A DNA stretch of 64,000 nt, from the NCBI GenBank assembly GCA_022823945.1, contig JAJEBK010000016.1, positions 1 to 64,000 on the forward strand. Direction: 5' to 3'. The notes under the pieces are model-generated. The model saw nothing but the letters and a program-made list of their open reading frames with translations. It made no database searches and was not told the origin of the DNA. Shown one piece after another: positions 16,767 through 25,987 of this stretch. The stretch comes from Anaerolineae bacterium. GTDB taxonomy: Bacteria; Chloroflexota; Anaerolineae; Aggregatilineales; Phototrophicaceae. Positions within the stretch are counted from its first letter, which is position 1; each line of letters starts with the position of its first letter. Made by a program: the position numbers and the translations under genes.

Positions 16767-17971
16767 CGGCGGTTGTCGTCATTGGGCTGGTAGTGCAGAT
16801 CGCTGGCGCGGCGGATGGTCGTTTCGCCATATTTGTCGCGCAACTGGTCGAGCGCGGACTGGAATTCGCTGCTTTCCGCCGGGCGCTCGGCTTTTCCCCA
16901 CAGATCCAGTTGTCGGCTCGGCTCGGCAAATCCGCTCAGTCCAATGCCGATCAGCCGCACGGGAGTATCGTCTATCCGGCTCTGCAAAAATAATCGCTCG
17001 GCGCATTTCATTATGACGGTGTCGTTGTCGGTGGCGTATTCCAGTGTGGTCTGCCGGCTGTGCGTGGAGAAGTTGCCATAGCGCAGCTTGATTTTGATTA
17101 TCGTGCCAGCCAGGCCAGCCTTGCGCGCCGCCCGCCCCACCCCGTCCGCCAGCCGCCGCAATGTCAGCAGGAGCCTGGCATCGTCCGCAATATCCACAGC
17201 GAAGGTAACTTCTTTGCTGATGGACTTGGCAGCGCCGCCAGCTTGCACTGGGCGCGTATCGATGCCTTGCGCGCGCCGCCAAATATCGCCGCCCAGCTTG
17301 CCTAGCCGCGCCACCAGCGCCGCCTCGCTCCACTGCGCCACCTGACCGATGGTGCGTAGTCCCAGCGAAGCCAATGTCTCGGCATTTTTTGGCCCCACGC
17401 CCCACAGCCCGCGAATAGGCAGAGGCGCCAGAAACTGCGCTTCGTCACCAGGCGCGACGATAGTAATGGCATTGGGTGGCGCGTCTTTGGGTTTGCTGGC
17501 TTTGCCGATTGTGTTGGCTGTCTTGGCAATCAGCTTGTTGGTCGCACCGCCCAATGAACAAGGCAAATCCAGCTCGCGGTTGATGCGCCGCTGCAGCTTG
17601 CGCGCGGTTTCTTCGATTGACTCGGGCAAGATTGTCACATCCAGGAAGGCTTCGTCAATCGAAAGAGGCTCGACATCGGGCGCAGTATCGTGGAGTATCG
17701 CCATGACCTTGCGCGACCGGTCGCTGTATGCGCCGCGCGTGCCGCCGACCACAATCAGATGCGGGCACAATCGCAGCGCCTGCGCCATGGGCATGGCGGA
17801 ACGAACGCCAAATGCGCGCGCCGGATAAGACGCCGATGCAACGACTCCGCGCTGGTCGGGCTGGCCGCCCACAGCAATCGCCTTGCCACGCAGTTCGGGG
17901 CGCAATTGCTCTTCGACCGCGCAGAAAAAGGCATCCAGGTCCAGATGCAGGATTTTGCGCGCCTTCGCCAT
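16763..17971 (-). CDS. dinB: DNA polymerase IV
   Basis: 402 residues from ATG 17971 (preceded by AAGGAAAGG). The Y-family palm motifs are present: HLDLDAFFCAVE (metal Asp and a Phe steric gate) and SIDEAFLDV (~103-112). The helix-hairpin-helix GVGPKNAETLASLG and a little-finger domain follow. RQLDLWG near residue 350 looks like a beta-clamp-binding motif, placed inside rather than at the C-terminal end. The enzyme does translesion synthesis at stalled forks. The frame extends 28 codons upstream but those residues are not family-like. The end overlaps the convergent ABC gene by 4 bp. Confidence 0.93.
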   Translation of the reverse strand: MAKARKILHLDLDAFFCAVEEQLRPELRGKAIAVGGQPDQRGVVASASYPARAFGVRSAMPMAQALRLCPHLIVVGGTRGAYSDRSRKVMAILHDTAPDVEPLSIDEAFLDVTILPESIEETARKLQRRINRELDLPCSLGGATNKLIAKTANTIGKASKPKDAPPNAITIVAPGDEAQFLAPLPIRGLWGVGPKNAETLASLGLRTIGQVAQWSEAALVARLGKLGGDIWRRAQGIDTRPVQAGGAAKSISKEVTFAVDIADDARLLLTLRRLADGVGRAARKAGLAGTIIKIKLRYGNFSTHSRQTTLEYATDNDTVIMKCAERLFLQSRIDDTPVRLIGIGLSGFAEPSRQLDLWGKAERPAESSEFQSALDQLRDKYGETTIRRASDLHYQPNDDNRR

Positions 17972-18104
17972 CCTTTCCTTCCAGCTACACAAGCTGGGCA
18001 CCCGACGCGGCGGACATGCCCACATGCAGCTTGAGCATACATCCATCGGGCGCACAACGCTATACTATCCGCGCAGACCAACCGGGGGTTCGGCAGAAAT
18101 TGTG

Positions 18105-20312
18105 ATGCAGGCTATCCATCCCGACGCCTTGAACGCGCTGATTGCTGGCGAGATCGGCGCGCCAGCGATTCTCTTGGGCAGGCAACGCAGCGGCGGCTGT
18201 GTAATCATCCGTACCTTCCGCCCCTGGGCAAAGTCGCTAGAGCTTGTCGGCAGCGAAACAGGCGAGCGGGCCGCCATGCAAAGGCTGCACGCAGCGGGCT
18301 TGTTCGCTGTCGAACTGGACGCAGCCTGGGTGGAGCGAGCATACCACTATGAATGTGTCACAAGGGAAGACCAGCGCGAAAGTTATGGCGATCCCTATAT
18401 CTACCCGCCTTTGCTTTCGGATTATGACCTGCACTTGTTTGGACAGGGAGCGCACCGCGAGATTTTTGAAAAGCTTGGCGCGCACTTGCGGTGCATAGAT
18501 GGCGTGGCTGGCGTCAATTTCGCTGTCTGGGCACCAAATTGCTACAAAGTCGCGGTGATCGGCGATTTCAACCGCTGGGATGCGCGCACGCACATCCTGC
18601 AAGAGAACGGCGCGTCGGGCGTATGGGAGCTCTTCGTGCCGGGCATCGGCATTGGCGAACGGTACAAGTTTGAAGTTCGCTCGCACAATCGTGGCTATCA
18701 AGCCCAGAAAGCCGATCCATTCGCGTTTCAAGCCGAGCTGCGCCCCAAGACGGCCAGCATCGTCTGCGATATCGATGCGTATGCCTGGGGCGATGCGGAC
18801 TGGCTGGAGGCGCGCGCAATAGACGATCCGCTGCGGCAGCCGCTCAATATCTACGAAGTTCATTTGGGCTCGTGGCGGCGCGGGAATGGGGACAAATTCC
18901 TCAGCTATCGCGAACTGGCGCAGCAGTTGGTGCCCTACCTGGTTGATATGGGCTACACGCACCTGGAACTGCTGCCGGTCGCCGAACATCCGCTGGACAA
19001 GTCCTGGGGCTATCAGGTCACCGGATATTTTGCGCCGACCAGCCGCTTCGGCACGCCGCGCGACTTCATGCGCCTGGTCGATTGCTGCCACCAGAACGGC
19101 ATCGGCGTGATCCTGGATTGGGTGCCGGCGCACTTCCCCAAAGACGAGCACGGCTTGAACTACTTTGATGGCACGCATCTGTACAGCCACGAAGACCCGC
19201 GCCAGGGCGAACATCCCGACTGGGGTACGATGATCTTCAATTATGCGCGTGAAGAGGTGCGCAACTTCCTGACCGCCAATGCGCTCTTCTGGTTGAAAAA
19301 GTACCACATCGACGGCTTGCGCGTGGACGCGGTTTCGTCGATGATCTACTTGAGTTTTTCCCGCGAAGATGGCGAATGGCTGCCCAACGAATATGGCAGC
19401 CACGAGAATCTGGGCGCGCTGGCTTTCCTGCGCGACTTCAACGAAGCGGTCCATGCCGAAGCGCCCGGCGCAATCACAATCGCCGAAGAAGCCACCAGTT
19501 GGCCGATGGTTTCGCGCCCGACCTATATCGGTGGGCTGGGCTTCACATTCAAGTGGAACATGGGCTGGATGCACGACACCCTGCAATATATGTCGCGAGA
19601 TCCTGTGCATCGCCGGCATCATCATCACCAGATCACATTCGCGCTGCTCTATGCTTTCAGCGAAAATTTTGTGCTGCCGCTTTCGCATGACGAAGTCGTG
19701 CACCTGAAGGGTTCGCTGATCAGCAAGCTGCCCGGCGATTACTGGCAGAAATTCGCTGGCTTGCGGCTGCTCTTCGGCTATCAGTACACGCAGGTCGGCA
19801 AGCTACTGAACTTCATGGGTGGCGAATTCGCCCAATTTGCGGAGTGGAGCGAGGCGCGCAGCCTGGATTGGCATCTGCTGGATTATGAAAAGCACGCCCA
19901 AATGCAAGCCTGGGTGCGCGACTTGAACCACTTGTATCGCGCAGAAGCAGCCTTGTGGCAGCGCGATTGCGACGCGGGCGGCTTCCGCTGGATCGATGCC
20001 GACGCTGCCGAATACAACGTCTACAGCTATATGCGCTACGCCGAAGATGCGGGCGACTTCCTGGTGGTCGTACTGAATTGCGCGCCCGTCGTGCGCGAGG
20101 ATTATCGGATCGGCGTGCCCGAAGCCGGCTATTATGCCGAGTTGCTCAACAGCGATGCGCGCTTCTATGGCGGCGCAGATGTCGGCAATGCCGGCGGCGT
20201 TCACAGCGACAGCATCGCCAGCCATGGCTTGCCCTACAGCATTCGCCTGCGTTTGCCGCCGCTCGGGATTCTCATCTTGAAAAAGACCGAAAGCGCCCTG
20301 CCTTCGTGCTAG
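18105..20312 (+). CDS. glgB: 1,4-alpha-glucan branching enzyme
   Basis: 735 residues from ATG 18105, with an N1 carbohydrate-binding domain (~15-110), a second CBM48 (VNFAVWAPNCYKVAVIGDFN, from ~145) and a GH13 barrel. The catalytic set is visible: nucleophile Asp in GLRVDAVSSM (~407), acid/base Glu in TIAEEATSWP (~461), and the His-Asp pair in LSHDEVVHLKG (~526). It transfers alpha-1,4 segments to make alpha-1,6 branches in glycogen. The frame is open to 17883, but a TATACT hexamer at 18061-18066 argues for the internal start. It is divergent from dinB; no other glycogen gene is nearby. Confidence 0.93.
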   Translation: MQAIHPDALNALIAGEIGAPAILLGRQRSGGCVIIRTFRPWAKSLELVGSETGERAAMQRLHAAGLFAVELDAAWVERAYHYECVTREDQRESYGDPYIYPPLLSDYDLHLFGQGAHREIFEKLGAHLRCIDGVAGVNFAVWAPNCYKVAVIGDFNRWDARTHILQENGASGVWELFVPGIGIGERYKFEVRSHNRGYQAQKADPFAFQAELRPKTASIVCDIDAYAWGDADWLEARAIDDPLRQPLNIYEVHLGSWRRGNGDKFLSYRELAQQLVPYLVDMGYTHLELLPVAEHPLDKSWGYQVTGYFAPTSRFGTPRDFMRLVDCCHQNGIGVILDWVPAHFPKDEHGLNYFDGTHLYSHEDPRQGEHPDWGTMIFNYAREEVRNFLTANALFWLKKYHIDGLRVDAVSSMIYLSFSREDGEWLPNEYGSHENLGALAFLRDFNEAVHAEAPGAITIAEEATSWPMVSRPTYIGGLGFTFKWNMGWMHDTLQYMSRDPVHRRHHHHQITFALLYAFSENFVLPLSHDEVVHLKGSLISKLPGDYWQKFAGLRLLFGYQYTQVGKLLNFMGGEFAQFAEWSEARSLDWHLLDYEKHAQMQAWVRDLNHLYRAEAALWQRDCDAGGFRWIDADAAEYNVYSYMRYAEDAGDFLVVVLNCAPVVREDYRIGVPEAGYYAELLNSDARFYGGADVGNAGGVHSDSIASHGLPYSIRLRLPPLGILILKKTESALPSC

Positions 20313-20315
20313 AAT
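20307..20315 (+). promoter_or_regulatory. Possible extended -10 promoter for fhs-pyr
   Basis: TGCTAGAAT matches an extended -10 (TGn-TAnnnT). It overlaps the glgB stop codon and lies 44 bp before fhs. No -35 with good spacing is present. The motif could instead be chance within the coding end of glgB. Confidence 0.4.
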
Positions 20316-20358
20316 AGGCTTGAATCCGCCGGATTTTCAGTAGAAGGGTTGCGCCGCG

Positions 20359-22062
20359 ATGAGTATCCCCTCCGACCTGACAATCGCGCAGAGCGCCAAG
20401 CTGCTGCGCATCGACAAAATCGCCGAGCAAATGGGGCTCGAGCCCGACCGCGACCTGGAGCATTATGGTCCGCATGTCGCCAAGATCAAGCTGGAGGCGC
20501 TGGAACGGCTGGGGACGCGCCCTGACGCCAAGTATGTGGATGTGACCGCTATCACGCCGACTCCGCTGGGCGAAGGAAAATCGACCACCACGGTGGGCAT
20601 TGGTCAAGCGATGAAGCACATCGGCAAGCGCGCCATCATCACCGTGCGGCAGCCATCGCAGGGACCAACCTTCGGCATCAAAGGCGGCGCGGCCGGCGGC
20701 GGCTATAGCCAGATCGTACCGATGGAGAACTTCAATCTACACCTGACTGGCGACATTCATGCCATCAGCGCGGCGCACAATCTCATCGCGGCCATGCTGG
20801 ATGCGCACATTTATCATGGCAACGAGCGGGATATCGATATTCACAATATCCCCTGGCGGCGCGTGGTCGACCTCAACGATCGGGCGCTGCGCAATGTCAT
20901 CGTTGGGCTGGGCAAGCGCTTTGACGGCGTCCCGAGACAGAGCGGCTATGACATCACAGTCGCATCGGAATTGATGGCGATTTTGGCGCTGACAACTTCG
21001 CTGCAAGATATGCGCGCGCGCATCGGCAAGATGGTGGTGGCATACGACAGAGCCAAACAGCCGGTCACTGCCGAAGACATTCGCGCGGCTGGCGCTGCCA
21101 CGGTGTTGATGAAGGACGCGATCAAGCCCAACTTGATGCAAACCCTGGAAGGCACGCCGGCGCTGGTGCATGCCGGCCCCTTCGCCAATATCGCCCATGG
21201 CAACTCGTCCATCATCGCCGACCTGGTCGCTATGAAGTGCGGCGAATATGTCGTGACCGAGTCGGGCTTTGGGGCGGATATCGGCGCGGAAAAATTCTTC
21301 AATATCAAAGCGCGCATCGCCGGCTTGCGGCCGAATGCCGTAGTGCTGGTCGCCACCATCCGCGCATTAAAAGCGCATACGGGCAAGTATCGCATCATCC
21401 CCGGCAAGCCGATCGACCCTGAGCTGCGCGCAGAGAATGTCGCTGATGTCGAAGCCGGAGCGGTCAACATGGTGCGCCACCTGGAAAACCTGCGCAAGTT
21501 CGGCGTCAATCCCGTGGTCGCCATCAATGTCTTCGCCGATGACACCGCGCGCGAGATCGATGCCGTGCGCGAGATCGCCCTGGCTAACGGAGCTGTCGGC
21601 GCAAGCGTGGCCAGACACTGGGCGCAAGGCGGGGCTGGCGCTGGGGAACTTGCCGAAATGATCGTCACTGCTTGCGACGCGCCCAACGACTTTCGCCTGC
21701 TCTATCCCGATGACATGGCGATAACCGACAAGATCGAGACCATTGCCCGCGAGATTTACCGCGCCGACGGCGTCGATTATACACCTGTCGCCAGCCGAAA
21801 AATCCGCCAATACGAAGCGCAGGGCTTGCGAAACCTGCCCATTTGCATGGCGAAGACGCACCTCAGCCTCAGCGACGACCCCAAGCTGAAAGGCGCGCCA
21901 GATGGCTTCCGCATCACCATCACCGATGTGCGGGCGTCGGCGGGCGCGGGCTTCATTTATCCGCTGTGTGGCGATGTGCGCACGATGCCGGGCTTGGGTA
22001 GAATGCCGGCGGCGATGAATGTCGATATCGACGATGACGGCGTAGTGGTCGGCTTGTTCTAA
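20359..22062 (+). CDS. fhs: Formate--tetrahydrofolate ligase
   Basis: 567 residues. The ATP-binding loop PTPLGEGKSTT (~67-77) and the family blocks GPTFGIKGGAAGGGY, NIAHGNSS, TESGFGADIGAEKF and GRMPAAMN are all present. The enzyme makes 10-formyl-THF from formate, ATP and THF, feeding purine and formyl-methionine synthesis or running in reverse in some anaerobes. It sits 17 bp before pyrB and is probably the head gene of the pyrimidine cluster. Confidence 0.95.
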   Translation: MSIPSDLTIAQSAKLLRIDKIAEQMGLEPDRDLEHYGPHVAKIKLEALERLGTRPDAKYVDVTAITPTPLGEGKSTTTVGIGQAMKHIGKRAIITVRQPSQGPTFGIKGGAAGGGYSQIVPMENFNLHLTGDIHAISAAHNLIAAMLDAHIYHGNERDIDIHNIPWRRVVDLNDRALRNVIVGLGKRFDGVPRQSGYDITVASELMAILALTTSLQDMRARIGKMVVAYDRAKQPVTAEDIRAAGAATVLMKDAIKPNLMQTLEGTPALVHAGPFANIAHGNSSIIADLVAMKCGEYVVTESGFGADIGAEKFFNIKARIAGLRPNAVVLVATIRALKAHTGKYRIIPGKPIDPELRAENVADVEAGAVNMVRHLENLRKFGVNPVVAINVFADDTAREIDAVREIALANGAVGASVARHWAQGGAGAGELAEMIVTACDAPNDFRLLYPDDMAITDKIETIAREIYRADGVDYTPVASRKIRQYEAQGLRNLPICMAKTHLSLSDDPKLKGAPDGFRITITDVRASAGAGFIYPLCGDVRTMPGLGRMPAAMNVDIDDDGVVVGLF

Positions 22063-22079
22063 ACGCGTGGGAGGCGAGA

Positions 22080-23141
22080 TTGAGCAATCCAGCGGGCGAA
22101 TTGTCCATCAGCCAGCATGCATTTGCCTATCAGCCGCCCCCCATAGACGGCGATTTTTTTGGCAAGCATATTATTTCGGTCGACCAGTTTCAGCGCCGCG
22201 ATCTGGATATCCTGTTCCAGGCAGCCACATCCATCCGCAAGCGCATCCGCACGCAAGACCGTGGCTTGACCGAGCTTTGCGCCGGCAAAGTGATGGCCTC
22301 GCTCTTCTTCGAAGCCAGCACGCGCACCGATATGTCTTTTCAATCAGCCATGCGGCGGCTGGGCGGCGATGTCATCGCGGTCAGCAACGGCGTGCGCTTC
22401 TCGTCCATGTACAAGGGCGAAAATCTGTCCGATACCATCCGCGCGACCGGCTGCTATTCCGATGTCATCGTGCTGCGGCATCCAGAGATTGGCTCGTCCT
22501 ACGAAGCGGGTTATTATCTGGATCTGCTCAATCAGCGCATCGACAATCCGACCGTGGCAATCAGCGGCGGCGATGGCATTGGCGAGCACCCTACCCAGGC
22601 GCTGCTGGATATGTTCACCATTTTTGACCAGAAGAAATCGCTGGACGGGCTGACGATCGCGCTGGTCGGCGACTTGAAGCACGGACGCACGGTCCATTCG
22701 CTGGCCAAGCTGCTCGCCTATTATGACGCCGACGATGTGCGCTTGTGCCTGGTCGCGCCGCAGTCGCTGGCCATGCCCGAAGATATTTGCGAACTGGTGG
22801 CGGGGCGCGGCATCCGCCTGCAGCAGACCGACGACCTGCGCGAACTCATCGCCCAGACCGATGTCATCTATTGGACGCGCATCCAGGAAGAGCGCTTTGC
22901 CGATGAAAGCGCCTATAGCAGCATCAAAGACCGCTTCATCATGACGCCGAGCCTGCTGGCGCAAGCGCCCGAAGACGCGATATTGATGCACCCGCTGCCT
23001 CGCAAACACGAAATGGGCACGCGCGCCGACCACGATGTGCTGGATGCCGACCGTCGCTCAATCTATTTTGAACAGATGGAAAATGGCATGTTCGTGCGCA
23101 TGGCTTTGCTGGTAAAGGTGCTGCGCGGGGTATATGTCTGA
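22080..23141 (+). CDS. pyrB: Aspartate carbamoyltransferase catalytic subunit
   Basis: 353 residues from TTG 22080, preceded by GGGAGG at good spacing. Carbamoyl-phosphate site FFEASTRTD (~79-87), GDLKHGRTVHS (~200) and HPLPRKHE (~302) are present. It catalyses the first committed pyrimidine step. At 353 residues it is longer than the usual ~310, with an N-terminal extension of about 30 residues. No regulatory PyrI gene is adjacent. It overlaps pyrC by one base (TGATG). Confidence 0.95.
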   Translation: MSNPAGELSISQHAFAYQPPPIDGDFFGKHIISVDQFQRRDLDILFQAATSIRKRIRTQDRGLTELCAGKVMASLFFEASTRTDMSFQSAMRRLGGDVIAVSNGVRFSSMYKGENLSDTIRATGCYSDVIVLRHPEIGSSYEAGYYLDLLNQRIDNPTVAISGGDGIGEHPTQALLDMFTIFDQKKSLDGLTIALVGDLKHGRTVHSLAKLLAYYDADDVRLCLVAPQSLAMPEDICELVAGRGIRLQQTDDLRELIAQTDVIYWTRIQEERFADESAYSSIKDRFIMTPSLLAQAPEDAILMHPLPRKHEMGTRADHDVLDADRRSIYFEQMENGMFVRMALLVKVLRGVYV

Positions 23142-24217
23142 TGCCGATCATCCGTATCCCCGGCATGATCGACCCGCACACCCACCTGCGCGACCTGGAC
23201 TGGGCGCACAAAGCCACTTTCGCGAGCGAAACAATCGCCGCCATCGCCGGCGGGTATACGGCGGTCTTTGATATGCCCAACACAGCGCCATCAACAACCA
23301 GCGAAAAGCTGCTGGACGAAAAGCTGGCGCGCATTGACCAGGCGGCGCACTGTGACTGGGGTCTATACTTCGGCGCATCCCAAGCCGACAATACCGGCGA
23401 GTATGAAGGCATCGCCGCGCGAGTCTGTGGCCTCAAAATATACAACAACGCCACCACGGGCGACCTACTCATAAACACCAGCGTCATGCGTGAGCGACAC
23501 TATCGCGCCTGGACAACCAGCCGACTCATCGCTGTGCACGCCGAGGGCGAAACAGTCGCAAATATCCTGGAGCTGGTGCGCAAGTATCGCCAGCCCACGC
23601 ACTTTTTGCATATCAGCAGTCAGCGAGAAATCAACCTGCTCGTGGCGGCAAAAAATGAAGGCTTGCCTGTCACCATCGGTGTCTGCCCGCATCATCTCTT
23701 CCTCAGCGAAGACGACCTGCCCAGCATCGGTAGCTTTGGCCTCATGAAGCCGGAGCTGAAGACCAAAGCCGACCAGCGCGCCCTGTGGCGGGCGATACGT
23801 CAGGGCGTGGTGGACATCATTGAATCGGATCACGCGCCACATACCATCGCCGAGAAAGAGTCGGAGATGCCAGCCTATGGCGTGCCGGGTTTGGAGACGA
23901 CCTTGCCGCTGATGATGCAAGCGGTCAAAGACGGCCGGCTGCCTTTGCAGCGCGCCTGCGACATGCTATCGCTGAATGTTCAGCGCATTTGGCGCATCAC
24001 GCCGCTGCCCAAGACTTATACAGTCGTCGATACCGATGCCAGCTTCGTCATCGAGCGGCGAAATCTGCATACCAAGTGCAGCTGGTCGCCTTTTGAGGGG
24101 GCGCGCGTTTGCGGGCGCGTGCGCGAAGTTTGGATCCGCGGGCACAAAGTCTATGACGGCGAAGAAGTGCTCAGCCCGCCCGGTTTTGGGCGCAATCTAT
24201 TTGGTTTCGTGGCATGA
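23141..24217 (+). CDS. pyrC: Dihydroorotase
   Basis: 358 residues. The metal-binding start PGMIDPHTHLRD (residues 7-18), the Lys of GLKIYNNATTG (~95, the position carboxylated in relatives), further His in AVHAEGE and FLHISS, and Asp in ESDHAPHT (~229) are all present, so the zinc site looks intact. It closes carbamoyl-aspartate to dihydroorotate. The next gene starts inside its last codons (ATGA, 4 bp overlap). Confidence 0.93.
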   Translation: MPIIRIPGMIDPHTHLRDLDWAHKATFASETIAAIAGGYTAVFDMPNTAPSTTSEKLLDEKLARIDQAAHCDWGLYFGASQADNTGEYEGIAARVCGLKIYNNATTGDLLINTSVMRERHYRAWTTSRLIAVHAEGETVANILELVRKYRQPTHFLHISSQREINLLVAAKNEGLPVTIGVCPHHLFLSEDDLPSIGSFGLMKPELKTKADQRALWRAIRQGVVDIIESDHAPHTIAEKESEMPAYGVPGLETTLPLMMQAVKDGRLPLQRACDMLSLNVQRIWRITPLPKTYTVVDTDASFVIERRNLHTKCSWSPFEGARVCGRVREVWIRGHKVYDGEEVLSPPGFGRNLFGFVA

Positions 24218-25389
24218 AAGCCCGGCGCTGGTTGCTGCGCAGTTTCGACATCGCCTATGGCTTGTTGTGTCGCATGCTGCTGTTTCGGGTATCGGCACAG
24301 CGCGCGCACCATGTTGCCCTCCTGCAGCTGGGCTGGCTGGAGCGATGGCAGCTGCCAACTGTTGTGGCGCAGCGCCTGCGAGCTTGGCTCATGCCCGAAC
24401 AGACCTTGGAAGTCGGCGGCGCGAGCTTGTCGACTCGGCTCATCCTGGCGGCGGGCCTCGTCAAAGGGCGCGGATTCACCAACGAAGACGAGGCGCTACA
24501 TGCTGTCGTGCAGCAGCGCGAGAATATCATGCCAGGCTGGCGGATGATGCCGGCGCTGGTCGGTCCCATCGAGTTTGGCAGCTTCACACGGCATCCACGC
24601 ATGGGCAACCCCGGCACAACCTTGTGGCGGCAGCGGGCTTCGCAATCAACCCAGAATCGCGTCGGTTTGCGCAATCCCGGCGCGCGGGCAGCGGCGGTTT
24701 TTCTGGGCGCGCGCATTGAGCAGATGCCGCCCGAATTTGGCATCAACATCGCAGTCTCACCCGGCGTCAGCGATCTTGCGCAGCAACGGGCGGAAACGGT
24801 CGAGTCGCTGCTTTTTTTTCTGGATGCGGGGCTGCGACCCAACTGGTTCACGCTCAACATCAGCTGTCCGAATACCGAAGACGATCCCGGCGGATATCAA
24901 CTCGAGTCTGGCGCGCGAAGTCTCTGCGCTGCATTTGTCGCCGAACTGCGGACGCGAAATCTGGAGATTCCGCTGTGGGTCAAGGTGAGTCCGGGATTGG
25001 CGGCCGCCCAATATCATATATTGATGCGCATCTTCGCCGAGGTGGGTGTGCGCGCGGTGATCGCCACCAACACACTGGCAAAGCCTAGCCCGGCGGATCC
25101 TGCAGTGAACGCGGGCATTGGCGGAGGCGCATTGCGTGAAAGCGCGCTGCTGGCGGTGGCAGAGCTGCAAGCTGCGAAAGACCGGCTCGGCTGCGCGGTC
25201 GATATCATCGGCTGTGGCGGAGTCCTGGATGGCGATAGCTTTCATCAGCATAGTCAATGTGGCGCTGTGGCAGCGCAATACTGGTCGGCGCTGGTATATC
25301 GCGGTCCTTTTGCCGCTGCCTTAATCGAAAACGAGCTTGCCAACCATGAATACAACTACGAAGCGATCCATCGCGAGCGCCTTGCTTGA
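24214..25389 (+). CDS. pyrD: Dihydroorotate dehydrogenase, class-2-like layout with a Cys in the catalytic loop
   Basis: 391 residues: an N-terminal helical part (~1-60), as in quinone-linked membrane-associated class 2 enzymes, followed by the FMN barrel. The catalytic loop reads TLNISCPNT (~211-219). Class 2 enzymes normally have Ser at this place (N-x-S-S-P-N-T), while class 1 enzymes have Cys. FMN-binding IATNTLAKP and IGCGGV are present. It oxidises dihydroorotate to orotate. The gene overlaps pyrC by 4 bp and pyrE by about 44 bp. Confidence 0.88.
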   Translation: MKARRWLLRSFDIAYGLLCRMLLFRVSAQRAHHVALLQLGWLERWQLPTVVAQRLRAWLMPEQTLEVGGASLSTRLILAAGLVKGRGFTNEDEALHAVVQQRENIMPGWRMMPALVGPIEFGSFTRHPRMGNPGTTLWRQRASQSTQNRVGLRNPGARAAAVFLGARIEQMPPEFGINIAVSPGVSDLAQQRAETVESLLFFLDAGLRPNWFTLNISCPNTEDDPGGYQLESGARSLCAAFVAELRTRNLEIPLWVKVSPGLAAAQYHILMRIFAEVGVRAVIATNTLAKPSPADPAVNAGIGGGALRESALLAVAELQAAKDRLGCAVDIIGCGGVLDGDSFHQHSQCGAVAAQYWSALVYRGPFAAALIENELANHEYNYEAIHRERLA

Positions 25390-25987
25390 TATTGGCGCAG
25401 TGGGCTTTACCGCCGAATCGCCCATCACATTCAAGTCGGGCATACGCTCGCCGGTATATGTTGACAACCGCCGGCTTAGCTTCCACCCAACCGCCTGGCG
25501 CGTGGTGATTGAGGGCTTCGTGTCGGCGATAGACTCGCGCGCATTGGACTTTGATGCGCTGGCTGGCGTGGCGCTGGGTGGCGTCGCTCATTGCGCTGCG
25601 ATAGCCTGGCAGGTCGGCAAGCCGGCTGTGTTCGTGCGCAAAGAAACCAAGTCGCATGGCGCTGGCAAACGCATCGAAGGCGGCGATGTCCATGGGCTGC
25701 GCGTTCTGTTGATCGAAGATTTGGTGACGACAGGTGGCAGCAGTTTGTCTGGCGTGGCCGCGCTTCGAGAGGCTGGCGCAACGGTCGTGGATGTCTGCGC
25801 CATCGTCAGTTATGGCTTCGCCGAGGCAACGGCAGCCTTCGCGCGGGCTGGTCTGCGCCTGCACACGCTGACGAATTTCGAGACTATCGTGCAAGAAGCG
25901 CAAGCGCGCGGCAGCCTGGATTCGGCGCAGTTGGCAATCGTGCGCAATTGGTTTGCCGATCCACACACATGGGGGCGCGACAAATGA
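25346..25987 (+). CDS. pyrE: Orotate phosphoribosyltransferase
   Basis: 213 residues from ATG 25346; a TTG three codons upstream is possible. The PRPP motif VLLIEDLVTTGGSS (~120-133) and the substrate loop VRKETKSHGAGKRIEG are intact. It joins orotate and PRPP to give OMP. The start lies inside the end of pyrD, so the two are probably translationally coupled. Its stop overlaps the pyrF start (ATGA). Confidence 0.93.
   Translation: MNTTTKRSIASALLDIGAVGFTAESPITFKSGIRSPVYVDNRRLSFHPTAWRVVIEGFVSAIDSRALDFDALAGVALGGVAHCAAIAWQVGKPAVFVRKETKSHGAGKRIEGGDVHGLRVLLIEDLVTTGGSSLSGVAALREAGATVVDVCAIVSYGFAEATAAFARAGLRLHTLTNFETIVQEAQARGSLDSAQLAIVRNWFADPHTWGRDK

Noticed and set aside
18031-18066. TTGAGC and TATACT as a glgB promoter
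   Set aside because: The spacer would be 24 bp; only the -10 hexamer was used, as an argument for the glgB start.
18237-19703. 488-codon minus-strand ORF
   Set aside because: It lies wholly opposite glgB, whose catalytic motifs are intact.
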